Origin: Haloparvum alkalitolerans
GTDB taxonomy: Archaea > Halobacteriota > Halobacteria > Halobacteriales > Haloferacaceae
Direction of reading: 5' to 3'
Assembly (NCBI RefSeq): GCF_050122995.1
Contig: NZ_JBNLIA010000006.1
Location: forward strand, 1 to 64,000
DNA: 64,000 nt
The notes under the pieces were generated by a model that was not told the DNA's origin, made no database searches, and was given only the letters and a program-made list of their open reading frames with translations. Made by a program: the position numbers and the translations under genes. Below are positions 17,063 through 26,373 of this stretch, piece after piece (within the stretch, counting starts at the first letter, position 1; each line of letters starts with the position of its first letter).

Positions 17063-18739
17063 GTGGTTGCGACCTGGGAGTCACAGCGCACGGTCTTTCG
17101 ACGAATCGCTCAACAGCCGTACGTCCAGTGGCCAGTCTATGATTTGACGCCGTTGTACGATCAAACCTCACTCGCCGGATTAGAATCGGATATTCAAATC
17201 GTCTCGGAAGTCTGGTTTACTCACCACGAACACGACTCACTGGAGCAGTTCATCTGCACACTCCCAATCGCCTACTTCAGATTCGAGGCCCACGACCGCT
17301 ACACGGAGTCGACGCGCTACGAGATGAACACCCTCTTTCGAGTGTTCGTGCTGAAAGAACTCCATGGATGGGACCACGAGACGGCACTCGTCGAATTCCT
17401 CGAGTGCCACCCTGAACTTCGCGAGCAACTCGAGCTCGGTAGAATTCCGAATCAGTCGACGCTGTGGCGCAGCTGGCACGAGCGCTTCACGGGTGAGTTG
17501 CGTGAGACGGTTGAGACAGCCGCCCGGACAATCCTGATCAATGCCCAGAACGCGGGTGTAAGCGTTCCGCGTGACCCAAAACAGACGCTCCCCCAACGAG
17601 GTAACGACACCGATGAGTCCGACCTAGACGGTCAGACTGTACTGGAACAGGCGGAAGCGATCACAGATCGCATCAGCCGCGTCGTTTTCCCGGCGTTCTC
17701 ATTGGACCGTGGTGAGGGTTGTGAGATCCATGAGAACGCCTACTGGGACTTACAGACCTATCTCGGTCTCCGCGAGAACTTGGCTGCCAACGAGGGGGCT
17801 CGGAGCTTCATTTGCGAGTCAACGCGTGATCGGACACCACTCGGGCACGCCCATCGCGAGCATATTCGTGACCTCTCGATCGCGGAGATTCGCGAGATGT
17901 ACCGCCAAGCAGTGAAACGTCTACTGGATGAAGTCGCGGAGACAGAGCAGTTCTTTCGAGCGGGAATCATCGCGATCGATATCACGGAAGCTGACCCGTT
18001 TACGGGTGACCGAAGTGGGCACAAGGACGAGATTATCGGGACGAAGGAGAAGACCGACGAATACGCCTACCAGTGGGCAACAGTCCAGTTGGTCGGCAAC
18101 GCTGTCCCGCTCGTCCTTGATGCCCGCCCGGTACGGAAAGGCGAGTCACGGAAGGAGATCGTCGAGGACTTGCTGGACTCGGCTGAAGGGCTCGTCCATG
18201 TCGATAACGTGCTGATGGATCGGGAGTTCGACAGCCAGCACGTCCTGGAGATGATCAGCCAGCGTGGGCTTTCCTACGTCGTGCCGAAGCGGATGCAGAC
18301 TAGCGAAAAAGCCCAGGCCAAGCGGTTGCTTCAGCGCGATCAAGACCGGTACGAGACCGACTGCAAACTCCATCTCGGCCAGAATGAATGGCATGAGACG
18401 ACGCTAATCTACCGTCGGAAAGAGAACTCTGAACACGACGATCACCGGCAGTACTCGGTGTTCATGTCCAACCGGGGTGGCGGTTTTCTCAGTGAGTACG
18501 GATACCGGTGGGAGATCGAGAGTGGCTATCGGTCGATCAAGCGATTCATGGCCGCGACGACGTCGACGAATTTCGGACTGCGGTTCTTCTACTTCGCGTT
18601 CGCGTGTCTCTTGTACTCGATCTGGCGAGCAGTCGACCTACTCGTCCAAGTCGAGTTGACGGGTGAGTACGAACACGCACCGATGGTGACTGCCGATAAT
18701 ACGCTCACGCTGTTGAAGAAGGAGACCGGAATCGGGTAG
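17063..18739 (+). CDS. IS4-family transposase, copy 1
   Basis: A 558-residue DDE transposase. The three acidic residues are in AIDITEADPF, VLMDREFDSQ and the C-terminal YGYRWEIESGYRSIK, which exactly fits the Y-(2)-R-(3)-E-(6)-K signature of the IS4 family. The start is a GTG. Two related 558-residue copies occur at 21657 and 32342; they align end to end by eye but differ at many residues, so they are not recent duplicates. After the stop, about 190 bp are conserved among the three (CGAAAC-CACGCATCACAG and later TGTAGTCTCAACT), marking the element's right part, so the IS probably ends near 18926. The left end was not resolved. The frame appears intact. Confidence 0.9.
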   Translation: MVATWESQRTVFRRIAQQPYVQWPVYDLTPLYDQTSLAGLESDIQIVSEVWFTHHEHDSLEQFICTLPIAYFRFEAHDRYTESTRYEMNTLFRVFVLKELHGWDHETALVEFLECHPELREQLELGRIPNQSTLWRSWHERFTGELRETVETAARTILINAQNAGVSVPRDPKQTLPQRGNDTDESDLDGQTVLEQAEAITDRISRVVFPAFSLDRGEGCEIHENAYWDLQTYLGLRENLAANEGARSFICESTRDRTPLGHAHREHIRDLSIAEIREMYRQAVKRLLDEVAETEQFFRAGIIAIDITEADPFTGDRSGHKDEIIGTKEKTDEYAYQWATVQLVGNAVPLVLDARPVRKGESRKEIVEDLLDSAEGLVHVDNVLMDREFDSQHVLEMISQRGLSYVVPKRMQTSEKAQAKRLLQRDQDRYETDCKLHLGQNEWHETTLIYRRKENSEHDDHRQYSVFMSNRGGGFLSEYGYRWEIESGYRSIKRFMAATTSTNFGLRFFYFAFACLLYSIWRAVDLLVQVELTGEYEHAPMVTADNTLTLLKKETGIG

Positions 18740-18916
18740 TACGGTTCTCTACCCGTGATAGAACGTCGTCTGAGTGGCAACGCTACCGAAAGTTGTAGAA
18801 AATCGCCCATATGGTAGATATAGCAACAAGAATGCTCGTTCGGAGAGCGACCTGAAGCAGTTTCCACTCCTAGATTCGGTCGAAACCACGCATCACAGAC
18901 CCGCTAACCCCACTGT

Positions 18917-18967
18917 AGTCTCAACTCCCCACGCCCCACAGGAGTTGAGACTGGCCTTCTCAATGCA
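18917..18967. repeat. IS right end followed by TTGAGAC hairpin element, copy at IS 1
   Basis: AGTCTCAACT (18917-18926) and AGTTGAGACT (18943-18952) are perfect 10-bp inverted repeats around a 16-base loop. The right arm also belongs to a second small hairpin, TTGAGA-N6-TTCTCAA, followed by TGCA. The first arm ends the sequence shared by all three IS4-type copies; the second hairpin is shared only with the copy at 23.5 kb and the solo copy at 9.5 kb. Confidence 0.6.
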
Positions 18968-19029
18968 CAGAGGCAATATCGGTTTGAGTCACTTGCATCA
19001 CATCACGTCTTCCTCCCATCATCACTGTC

Positions 19030-19818
19030 TCACTCAAGGAGGGGAACAGCATCGGTCCACAGTCGTTGGAAGTACTGCTCAAACTCGGAGACTACTTGCG
19101 AATCTTTGATCCCGATCACACCGATCCTGTCTTCACCAGATACTGGATGTAGCACATCGATCGTCGTCTCCACATTGTCCACGATATCAAACGAAAGCGC
19201 AATCTCAGGAGTCGTTCTGACAGTTATGTCTGCGGGTTGGTTTTCAATTAGATGTGGGAATCGGTCGGGGAGTACGGTAACTGCTTTTTCACTGAAGAGG
19301 AGGTCTACAGACAAATCCGTATTAGCACCCTCCAAAAAGCCTTCCACTTCAGATTGGAGTGTCTCCCACGTCGCATCCTCGTAGGGAGGCCCGACAGTTG
19401 CTTTGACAACGTTCTCCGCGGTTCGCATATGCTGCTGGTGTGCTGTACTCATTTCGTCGCTTCCGAGCGATCCAAGCCAGAAACTACTCTCTGTCGGTGG
19501 TGTCGGTAATAGGTTCGAACGGACTGTTTCTGCTTTTTCGCGGTAACGATCCCACTCTTGTTTCAGCTCATACGCTCGTTCAGCCAGAAGCCTGTCGACG
19601 ACGGTTTCTGGCTGTAGGGCCACGTATCGATTTGGGTCGCTTGACTGTCTCCAAATCAGATTGCGAGCTTCAAGGCCGTTTAGCACGTCGTAGATACGGC
19701 CTTTTGGGACTCCACTAGTATCAGAGAGTTCGGCTGCCGTCACTGCTCCCGTCACGAGAAGCGTGCGATAGGCCTTCTCCTCGTAACTTGAGAGTCCAAG
19801 CTCGCCCAATTCAGTCAT
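19030..19818 (-). CDS. TrmB-family transcriptional regulator
   Basis: A 262-residue regulator with an N-terminal winged helix typical of TrmB (LGLSSYEEKAYRTLLVTG, then GVPKGRIYDVLNGLEARNLI). A coiled segment (AERAYELKQEWDRYREKAE) and an effector-binding alpha/beta domain follow. TrmB proteins often respond to sugars or other metabolites. It is divergent from the SMR transporter with an 83-bp gap that holds TATA-like boxes for both directions, so it may control the transporter and the flavoprotein beyond it. The effector is unknown. Confidence 0.85.
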   Translation of the reverse strand: MTELGELGLSSYEEKAYRTLLVTGAVTAAELSDTSGVPKGRIYDVLNGLEARNLIWRQSSDPNRYVALQPETVVDRLLAERAYELKQEWDRYREKAETVRSNLLPTPPTESSFWLGSLGSDEMSTAHQQHMRTAENVVKATVGPPYEDATWETLQSEVEGFLEGANTDLSVDLLFSEKAVTVLPDRFPHLIENQPADITVRTTPEIALSFDIVDNVETTIDVLHPVSGEDRIGVIGIKDSQVVSEFEQYFQRLWTDAVPLLE

Positions 19819-19901
19819 AGATTGTCATTGTACCTCCAAAAATATTGTAAGTGCTGTTTTGTTTCAATAGCCGTATATCGGTGGCTTCGAGACCTAACGA
19901 T

Positions 19902-20234
19902 ATGCATCCGTACGTACTGCTCGCTGGTGCAATACTCTTCGAATTATTCGGGACAACTGCCCTCAAACTCTCCGATGGGTTTTCACAACTGGTTCCCAGT
20001 ATTGGGGTTGTCCTCGGATATGGGGCGGCGTTCTATCTACTATCCCTGACGTTAGAGGAATTACCGATGGGTGTTGTCTATGGAACATGGGCAGCATTGG
20101 GTATTGTTGGTGTGGCAGGTATCGGGGCCATTGTTTTTGGTGAATCAGTTGACCTGGCAGGCCTTGTCGGAATTGGCCTCATTATCGGTGGCGTCTACTG
20201 CGTTAACGTGGTGTCACAGATGTCTGCCCACTAA
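19902..20234 (+). CDS. SMR-family small multidrug/cation exporter
   Basis: A 110-residue protein with four hydrophobic helices. The conserved membrane-embedded glutamate is in GAILFELFGTTALKLSDGF, followed by the family segments VVYGTWAALGIVGVAG and FGESVDLAGLVGIGLIIGGV. EmrE/SugE-type proteins export quaternary ammonium compounds or guanidinium as dimers. The ATG at 19902 is supported by CGTATATC 24-28 bp upstream (leaderless); a longer frame adds a non-membrane leader without support. It is divergent from TrmB, with the FAD oxidoreductase following. Confidence 0.9.
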   Translation: MHPYVLLAGAILFELFGTTALKLSDGFSQLVPSIGVVLGYGAAFYLLSLTLEELPMGVVYGTWAALGIVGVAGIGAIVFGESVDLAGLVGIGLIIGGVYCVNVVSQMSAH

Positions 20235-20325
20235 GAGGGAGGGCACCGGGTCTGTGTAGAAACAACCGAAAAGTGGCACTGTGTTCCAACATCTTGTTCG
20301 TCCTCTTTTGAGTAGTTGTTCTCCA

Positions 20326-21576
20326 ATGATGTCCAACAGTTATGATGTAATCATCGCTGGGGCAGGTCCAGCGGGGGCGCAGTGTGCACGAGATCTAGCT
20401 GACCGTGGGTACGATGTTGTCGTCCTAGAAACCGAGGCAGAAGATGAGTTCCCAGCTCAAAGTAACAAATCTACCGGCGGAACGTTTGCGTCAATGATGA
20501 CCTCCTTCGGCATCCCGGACGACGTCGTTATGCACGCGACTGAATCAGTAGTTCTTGAATCTCCAAATGAACACTTTATCCAGGACCAGCCGGGCTTTGT
20601 CTTGGACTTCGAGGCGTTCAAGAAGTACCTTGTCGAGGATGGTCGTCACAAGGGTGCTGAGTATCGGTTTGATGCTCGTGTTCGTGATCCGATCGTCGAA
20701 GATGGTGATCTCGTTGGTGTCCGTTATAACCGTGACCAGGAGGTCTTTGGCGAAATCGTTATTGATGCTACGGGTCCGGCTGCGCCACTAGCTAAAGATA
20801 TGGGGATAGCCAATCTTGAGCGGGAGAACCACGCGATTGGTATTGAATACTTATTCGAAGGCGTCGATCTCAATCATCCCGAGTTTGCTGATCTCACTGA
20901 CGCGATGATGTTGCGGTTGGACCACGAGTACGCCCCTGGAGGTTATTCGTGGATCTTCCATACGGGTGACGACACAGCAAAAGTCGGCATCTGTTATATC
21001 CAGAATGAACGCTATCAAGAAAACGCCATTCACGATCGCACCGTCGACGGGTATCTCGAACATTGGCTTGATACTGACCCACGGTTCGAGAACGCCAGAC
21101 AAATCGCAGAGAGTCCAGTTCGGGGATCAGCACATGTACAGCCCCCCGGATCGATGAGTACTGATTCGTTCATGGCGATCGGTGATACTGTCCCGTCGGT
21201 TGATCCTGTCTGGGGAGAGGGAATCTACAAGTGTATGAAATCAGCTCGCGCAGCTGCAATGACAGCCGACCGCTGTCTGACGAGGACGAAAAACACCTCT
21301 GCTGAGGAGATGGGAGTCTACGACGACCTATGGAACGAGCAAGTTGCCCCCCGACAAGACCGTCGATTGATGATGACGAGGTTGCTATACCTTGCACCAA
21401 ACGAACGGTACGACCGACTCATGCAAGATCTGAACAAGCTTTCTCGAGATACCCTTTCAGATATTAACGATGGGAGCAAGCGGGAAATTGTAAAACTGTT
21501 GTATCCCAGTGATCTATCCTACCTCTGGAAATACTGGCGAGAAACACAATTTGGGAGTGTCTCTTACTCCAACTAA
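20326..21576 (+). CDS. geranylgeranyl-reductase-family FAD oxidoreductase
   Basis: A 416-residue flavoprotein. The N-terminal FAD-binding Rossmann motif is DVIIAGAGPAGAQCARDLADRG, a second FAD contact is DATGPAAPLAKD, and SFMAIGDTVPSVDPVWGEGI is the GD motif of this group. The fold is that of digeranylgeranylglycerophospholipid reductase and related prenyl reductases. The substrate here may be a prenyl lipid, a menaquinone side chain or an unrelated compound. The start is one of the two adjacent ATGs at 20326/20329. It lies 91 bp after the SMR gene on the same strand and is followed by IS copy 2. Confidence 0.82.
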   Translation: MMSNSYDVIIAGAGPAGAQCARDLADRGYDVVVLETEAEDEFPAQSNKSTGGTFASMMTSFGIPDDVVMHATESVVLESPNEHFIQDQPGFVLDFEAFKKYLVEDGRHKGAEYRFDARVRDPIVEDGDLVGVRYNRDQEVFGEIVIDATGPAAPLAKDMGIANLERENHAIGIEYLFEGVDLNHPEFADLTDAMMLRLDHEYAPGGYSWIFHTGDDTAKVGICYIQNERYQENAIHDRTVDGYLEHWLDTDPRFENARQIAESPVRGSAHVQPPGSMSTDSFMAIGDTVPSVDPVWGEGIYKCMKSARAAAMTADRCLTRTKNTSAEEMGVYDDLWNEQVAPRQDRRLMMTRLLYLAPNERYDRLMQDLNKLSRDTLSDINDGSKREIVKLLYPSDLSYLWKYWRETQFGSVSYSN

Positions 21577-21656
21577 CCACAACACTTCCGCTGATGAATC
21601 CAACTTCAATCCGATCTTGATCAACTGGTCTTGGACGTTTTGCTATCAGTACCCAC

Positions 21657-23333
21657 ATGGCTATGACCCCCGAGTCGCGTCGAACAGTCTTTCGCCAAAT
21701 CGCTCATTGTTCCTATGTCGATTGGCCAACGTATGGATCTAGCCCGCTGTTCGATCGCTCGTCGCTTCCCGCACTGGAGTCGGATGTCCGCGTCGTCGCA
21801 AAAACGTGGTTCCAACAAGACGAACACGAGGGCGTTGAACCATTCGTCCACACATTACCGCTTGCATACGTCCAGTTCGATCCCCACGACCGATACGCAG
21901 GCTCGACGAGCTACGAGATTGAGACTCTGTTTCGCCTATTCCTGTTAAAAGAACTCTACGACTGGGACCACGAAACCGCGCTCGTCGAATACCTCACCAA
22001 GCATCCCGATCTCTGTGATCAACTTGGCCTGGAGTCGGTCCCCGATCAGTCAACCCTATGGCGTAGCTGGCATCACCGGTTCACGGCCGAACTCCAAGAC
22101 ACAGTCGAGACGGCAGCGCGAACAATCCTCATCAAAGCCCAAAATGTGGGTGTCTCTGTTCCACGAGAACCAGAACGGCAGAGCCGCAGACACCATGATG
22201 AGAATGAAGAATCGGACCCCAATGATCAGACCGTATTAGAGCAGGCCGAGACCGTTACTGAGCAAGTGAGTCGCGTTGCCTTCCCAACGTTCTCACTGGA
22301 CCGTGGCGAGGGTTGTGAGATCCACGAGAATGCCTACTGGGACCTCCAAACCTACCTGGGGCTTCGAGAAAACCTCGCCGTCAATGAGGGGGCTCGCAGT
22401 TTCATTCACGAGTCCAATCGGGAGCGGACACCGCTCGGCCACGCCCATCGCGAGCATCTCCGCGACCTCTCAATTGAGCAGATACGCGAGATGTACCGCC
22501 ACGCCGTGAGTCGCCTCTTGGATCGAGTCGCAGAGACGGAGGCGTTCTACCGGGCTGGCATCGTTGCCATCGATATCACTGAATCAGACCCCTTTACTGG
22601 TGACCGAGATGGCCACGAAGATGAGATTATCGGCACGAAAGAGAACACCGACGAGTACGCCTACCAGTGGGCCACGGTCCAGCTGGTCGGGAATGCCGTC
22701 CCAATCGTCTTAGATGCGCGCCCAGTCCGGAAAGGGGACACACGCAAGGAGATCGTCGAGGACCTCTTGGATTCGGCAGAGGCAGCTGTTCATGTCGATA
22801 ACGTACTGATGGACCGTGAGTTCGACAGCCAGCATATCCTGGAGATGCTGAGTCAACGTGGGCTCTCCTACGTCGTCCCGAAGCGGATGCAGACCAGCGA
22901 GAAGGCCCAAGCCAAGCGCCTTCTCAAGCGCGACAAGGATCGGTATGAGACCGACCGGAAGCTACATCTCGGCGACAACGAGTGGCACTCGACGACGCTA
23001 ATCTACCGACGGAAAGAGAACTCCGCGCACACTGATCATCGGCAGTACTCGGTGTTCATGACAAATCGGAAGAGTGGCCTTCTCTCGGAGAATGGCTACC
23101 GGTGGGAGATCGAGAGTGGCTACAAGTCGATCAAACGGTTCATGAGCGCGACGACCTCGAAGAATTTTAGCCTCCGATTCTTCTACTTCGCGTTCGCCTG
23201 TCTCCTGTACTCGATCTGGCGAGCGGTCGATCTATTGGTACAGGTACAGTTGACCGGTGAATACGAGCATTCACCGATTGTAACAGCCGACAATACGCTA
23301 ACGCTGGTGAAGAAGGAAACCGGAATCGGATAG
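21657..23333 (+). CDS. IS4-family transposase, copy 2
   Basis: A 558-residue DDE transposase of the same group as the copies at 17063 and 32342. The catalytic acids are in AIDITESDPF, VLMDREFDSQ and the YREK signature NGYRWEIESGYKSIK. Compared with copy 1, the start is ATG (MAMTPESRRTVFRQ), the linker around residue 180 differs, and scattered substitutions occur throughout, with the most conserved part from residue 215 on. About 190 bp of conserved sequence follow the stop, up to TGTAGTCTCAACT. The frame is open throughout. Confidence 0.9.
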   Translation: MAMTPESRRTVFRQIAHCSYVDWPTYGSSPLFDRSSLPALESDVRVVAKTWFQQDEHEGVEPFVHTLPLAYVQFDPHDRYAGSTSYEIETLFRLFLLKELYDWDHETALVEYLTKHPDLCDQLGLESVPDQSTLWRSWHHRFTAELQDTVETAARTILIKAQNVGVSVPREPERQSRRHHDENEESDPNDQTVLEQAETVTEQVSRVAFPTFSLDRGEGCEIHENAYWDLQTYLGLRENLAVNEGARSFIHESNRERTPLGHAHREHLRDLSIEQIREMYRHAVSRLLDRVAETEAFYRAGIVAIDITESDPFTGDRDGHEDEIIGTKENTDEYAYQWATVQLVGNAVPIVLDARPVRKGDTRKEIVEDLLDSAEAAVHVDNVLMDREFDSQHILEMLSQRGLSYVVPKRMQTSEKAQAKRLLKRDKDRYETDRKLHLGDNEWHSTTLIYRRKENSAHTDHRQYSVFMTNRKSGLLSENGYRWEIESGYKSIKRFMSATTSKNFSLRFFYFAFACLLYSIWRAVDLLVQVQLTGEYEHSPIVTADNTLTLVKKETGIG

Positions 23334-23511
23334 TAACGAGACTCTCTCCGCAATAGCGGGGCGTCTGAGTGGCTACGCTGTCGAAAGTCGCCGAAATTCG
23401 CGTATATGATTGGAAGTTCAACAGAACCGCCCGACTGGAGAGTAATCTGAGTCGGCTTCCGATCACTGAATCGACCGAAACAACGCATCACAGGCCCGCT
23501 ATACCCGCTGT

Positions 23512-23566
23512 AGTCTCAACTTCCCCGGATGAGGGTAGTTGAGACTGCCTCTCTCAATGCATACGG
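23512..23566. repeat. IS right end followed by TTGAGAC hairpin element, copy at IS 2
   Basis: AGTCTCAACT (23512-23521) and AGTTGAGACT (23537-23546) are perfect inverted repeats with a 15-base loop, followed by TCTCAATGCATACGG, which is identical to the solo copy at 9508-9522. The bases CGGATGA before the second arm are also shared with the solo copy. Confidence 0.6.
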
Positions 23567-23619
23567 TTCTCGAACACCTTCGTGATTAATGAGATCTCTG
23601 CTTCAGCGTTCCGTACCTC

Positions 23620-23660
23620 TCGATTGTAACAATATTACAATCGATTGATCTAACCAATCG
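23620..23660. promoter_or_regulatory. overlapping CGATTG palindromes (putative regulator-binding cluster)
   Basis: TCGATTGTAA (23620-23629) and TTACAATCGA (23635-23644) form a perfect 10-bp inverted repeat with a 5-bp spacer. The right arm overlaps a second inverted repeat, CGATTG (23642-23647) and CAATCG (23655-23660). Four CGATTG half-sites thus occur in 41 bp. It lies about 280 bp upstream of the HTH_10 gene, so the target is uncertain. Confidence 0.5.
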
Positions 23661-23942
23661 GAACACCTTCAGAAACGCGAATGAAGGAAACTTGAAGAAA
23701 CCTCTGTGCTTGCTCAATTCCTCGGATTCCCCGTTGCCGACTGGAGATTTCAAGACTCGCGAAATCAACCCTCAGAACGCGTCAATGAGGGTGCAGCCAG
23801 CACTTCCTTTCGCGGTGGAGGATCGTGACCTCGTCAAACACAAGGCGGTCAACTGGCCGATAACCGGTGACAGAACGGCACCGCCGGCAGCATCCAAGCG
23901 GGACCCAGAAGATTAAGCGTCCGGGCGGCGTACATTCTCGCC

Positions 23943-24617
23943 ATGACTGTCACCACTGAGTTTGTCCTCCGCTCGCCATCTCTTCCACTTGTCAGTATCC
24001 CAAATTCGATCCAAGTCGATACAATCGAAAGTACGCACGCGCTCTGTCTACAACCGGATGTCCAGATATTTTCCGCAAGATTCGATCAAGACGATAAGGT
24101 CTCCGAGGAGGAGCTATTGGATCTTGACGAAATCATGGAGGCGGAGCTGGTGGGGGAAACGAGTGATAAGACTGTTTATAGACTTACTGTCGAGCTAGAG
24201 GAATCCGTCTCGCAGGCGTTCGAACCGGACTTCGAGGGAGTAGAGTTGGAACCGACGACTGTCACTACTGAAGGGTGGCACGAAACGAAGGTTTTCAGAG
24301 ACTATGAGAATTTTAATGCATTCCGGAAAAGTTGTGAAGACCACGGTATTTCTCTTGACCTCCTCTCGATATCTCCCGACCCGTCCTCGTCTGACAACCA
24401 GTCAGAAGATGGATTGACCGACCGCCAACGAGAGGCCCTGACACTTGCTATCTCTCGTGGGTATTACGAGAGTCCGCGACAAGTCACAGCTGAGGAGCTT
24501 GCCCAGGAACTCGGGATTTCACAACCGTCGCTGTCAACTCTCCTTCGTCGTGGTGAACGGCAACTCATCGCGTCTTCACTTGACTCTCAAGTACCGTTAG
24601 AAATGGTCTCTAGGTAG
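23943..24617 (+). CDS. HTH_10 (bacterio-opsin-activator-type) regulator 1
   Basis: A 224-residue regulator. The C-terminal HTH_10 domain is the haloarchaeal Bat-type helix-turn-helix: GLTDRQREALTLAISRGYYE, then TAEELAQELGISQPSLSTLL with RRGERQL. The N-terminal 140 residues form an alpha/beta effector-like region starting MTVTTEFVLRSPSLPLVSIP. It is paralogous to the proteins at 26374 and 29217, which share the N-terminal pattern SLPLV and the same C-terminal domain. These regulators typically act near oxidoreductase genes. Here the next gene is a zinc alcohol dehydrogenase 163 bp downstream. Confidence 0.85.
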   Translation: MTVTTEFVLRSPSLPLVSIPNSIQVDTIESTHALCLQPDVQIFSARFDQDDKVSEEELLDLDEIMEAELVGETSDKTVYRLTVELEESVSQAFEPDFEGVELEPTTVTTEGWHETKVFRDYENFNAFRKSCEDHGISLDLLSISPDPSSSDNQSEDGLTDRQREALTLAISRGYYESPRQVTAEELAQELGISQPSLSTLLRRGERQLIASSLDSQVPLEMVSR

Positions 24618-24710
24618 GCCAGGGAGACCTAGTTTTCACTACTCGGTGGTGGAACTTCCATTCTTCACCGTTGATTGTCTAAAGAACCGTCTCTGTCTGA
24701 CGCAGACCAC

Positions 24711-24723
24711 TTAAATAGGCTAT
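24711..24723 (+). promoter_or_regulatory. promoter motif TTAAATAGGCTAT before the zinc alcohol dehydrogenase
   Basis: A TATA-like TTAAA directly followed by (T/C)(A/G)GGCTA. It resembles the motif in the divergent SDR/cupin promoters near 31 kb (TAAACGGGCTAA). It lies about 58 bp before the dehydrogenase start. Confidence 0.4.
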
Positions 24724-24780
24724 GTTGATAGCACTCCTTCCATGGAATACGAGACCGTTGTTTAACTCGGCCAACAAATC

Positions 24781-25824
24781 ATGAAGGCAGCGACCTATCA
24801 CGGTCCGGGTGAGATACGTATCGAAGAGCGACCCGAACCCGAACTAGAGGATCCGAAAGACGCGATAATCCGTGTCACTCACACTGCAATCTGTGGTTCG
24901 GATCTCTGGTTTTACCGCGGTGAAGAAGAGCACGAACCGGGGTCACCTGTCGGCCACGAGCCGATGGGAATCGTTGAGGATGTCGGTGAGGAGGTACGCC
25001 ACGTCAAACCGGGTGACCGAGTGTTCGCTCCGTTTGCGATTAGTTGTGGGGAGTGCGAATTCTGCCGCAAGGGACTCCAGACGTCGTGTGTGAACGGAGG
25101 GTTCTGGGGTCCGCACGGCGGAGGCGGGGCCCAAGCAGAAAAGCTCCGTGTCCCCTTCGCCAACGGGACGCTGATTCGCGTCCCCGAGCGGCACGCAAAT
25201 GACGAGGATGCTCTCGAATCTATCCTCCCGCTAACCGATGTGATGGCGACAGGCCACCACGCCGCCGTGAGCGCAGATGTCGGAGCGGGTGATACGGCCG
25301 TGGTTATCGGTGACGGCGCGGTCGGACTTTGTGGTGTTCTCGCTGCACAGCGCCTAGGGGCAGAGCGCATCATCGCAATGGGCCACCACGAAGACCGTCT
25401 CGCTCTCGCTCAAGAGTTCGGGGCGACCGATGTCGTTTCGACTCGCGGTGAAGAGGCTATAGAGCAAGCCCGAGAACTGACCTACGGTGGCGCGAATCAC
25501 GTCCTCGAATGCGTCGGTGCAGCGTCGTCGCTCGAAACTGCTGCTGAAGTAGTCCGTCCTGGCGGGAATATCGGGTACGTCGGCGTGCCCCACGTCGAAA
25601 GTGCCGAGTTCCTCGCACCGCTGTTCTACAGCAACGCCTCGTTTATCGGTGGTCCTGCACCTGTCCGGAATTATGCCGAGGAACTCCTGGACGACGTTCT
25701 TCAGGGCATTCTCGATCCGTCGCCGATCTTTACGAAGACTGTCGGGCTAGAAGGCGTCTCCAAGGGCTACCAAGCGATGGACGACCGTGAGGCGATTAAG
25801 GTTATGGTGAAACCTGAAAGCTAG
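24781..25824 (+). CDS. zinc-dependent alcohol dehydrogenase (MDR superfamily)
   Basis: A 347-residue medium-chain dehydrogenase. Catalytic zinc ligands are Cys in TAICGSDLWFY and the GHE motif VGHEPMGIVEDVG. The structural-zinc lobe is CGECEFCRKGLQTSC, and the NAD(P) Rossmann motif is VVIGDGAVGLCGVLAA. The substrate cannot be told; the sequence is closest in feel to sorbitol/threonine-dehydrogenase-like or formaldehyde-type members. It is a single gene between the first HTH_10 regulator and the PadR regulator. A TTAAATAGGCTA element upstream suggests co-regulation with the genes near 31 kb. Confidence 0.88.
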   Translation: MKAATYHGPGEIRIEERPEPELEDPKDAIIRVTHTAICGSDLWFYRGEEEHEPGSPVGHEPMGIVEDVGEEVRHVKPGDRVFAPFAISCGECEFCRKGLQTSCVNGGFWGPHGGGGAQAEKLRVPFANGTLIRVPERHANDEDALESILPLTDVMATGHHAAVSADVGAGDTAVVIGDGAVGLCGVLAAQRLGAERIIAMGHHEDRLALAQEFGATDVVSTRGEEAIEQARELTYGGANHVLECVGAASSLETAAEVVRPGGNIGYVGVPHVESAEFLAPLFYSNASFIGGPAPVRNYAEELLDDVLQGILDPSPIFTKTVGLEGVSKGYQAMDDREAIKVMVKPES

Positions 25825-25967
25825 AGATCCGACATGATCTCTCCATCAACAGAGGCCGTAGTAAAGCGAGCCTGAGCACACGCATAAAAATCGATCAATT
25901 GATTCAGAACATCATTGACTGAATCGGCACGGACCACCTCGAATCATACCCAATCCCCTCTCACACC

Positions 25968-26339
25968 ATGGATACAGACGAACGATACAACAATGTTGAA
26001 CCGACACCGCCGTCGCTCATGCCCGGTGAGATTGAGGAATCGTGGTATCATCTCACCTCGTTCCAGCGGGATCTCATACATGCCATCTACGCAATTGGGG
26101 CCTCTGACGAGGACTGCTACGGCTTAGAAATTAAGCGCCGGCTCGAAACCATGTACCGGAGCGAAATCAATCACGGACGCCTGTATCCGAACCTCGACGA
26201 CCTGTGTGAAATGGGCTACTTGGAGAAGTCGCAGTTGGACAAGCGGACGAACGAGTACCGTCTAACTGAAGACGCGAAGGACGCTCTTACAGCATTAGAT
26301 CGGCATTACGACGAGCTATATGGCCGTTCTGTAGGGTAA
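25968..26339 (+). CDS. PadR-family transcriptional regulator
   Basis: A 123-residue winged-helix protein. SFQRDLIHAIYAIG, CYGLEIKRRLETMY, INHGRLYPNLDDLCEMGYLEK and the wing RTNEYRLTEDAKDAL match haloarchaeal PadR-like regulators, which control detoxification and oxidoreductase genes. A later start (MPGEIEESWYHL) would remove 17 less conserved residues. It is followed 34 bp later by the second HTH_10 gene on the same strand, so the two may be co-transcribed. Confidence 0.85.
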   Translation: MDTDERYNNVEPTPPSLMPGEIEESWYHLTSFQRDLIHAIYAIGASDEDCYGLEIKRRLETMYRSEINHGRLYPNLDDLCEMGYLEKSQLDKRTNEYRLTEDAKDALTALDRHYDELYGRSVG

Positions 26340-26373
26340 GATAACGCCTTGTATACTGGGAGCATGATCCAAA

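Larger units (their letters stand above)
23334..23942. other. non-coding stretch between IS copy 2 and the first HTH_10 gene
   Basis: The first part, to about 23521, is the IS right flank shared with the other two IS copies. The hairpin element follows, then a cluster of overlapping CGATTG palindromes. Short open frames exist (for example 23692-23916) but show no recognisable protein features. No promoter could be assigned firmly to the gene at 23943. Confidence 0.5.
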
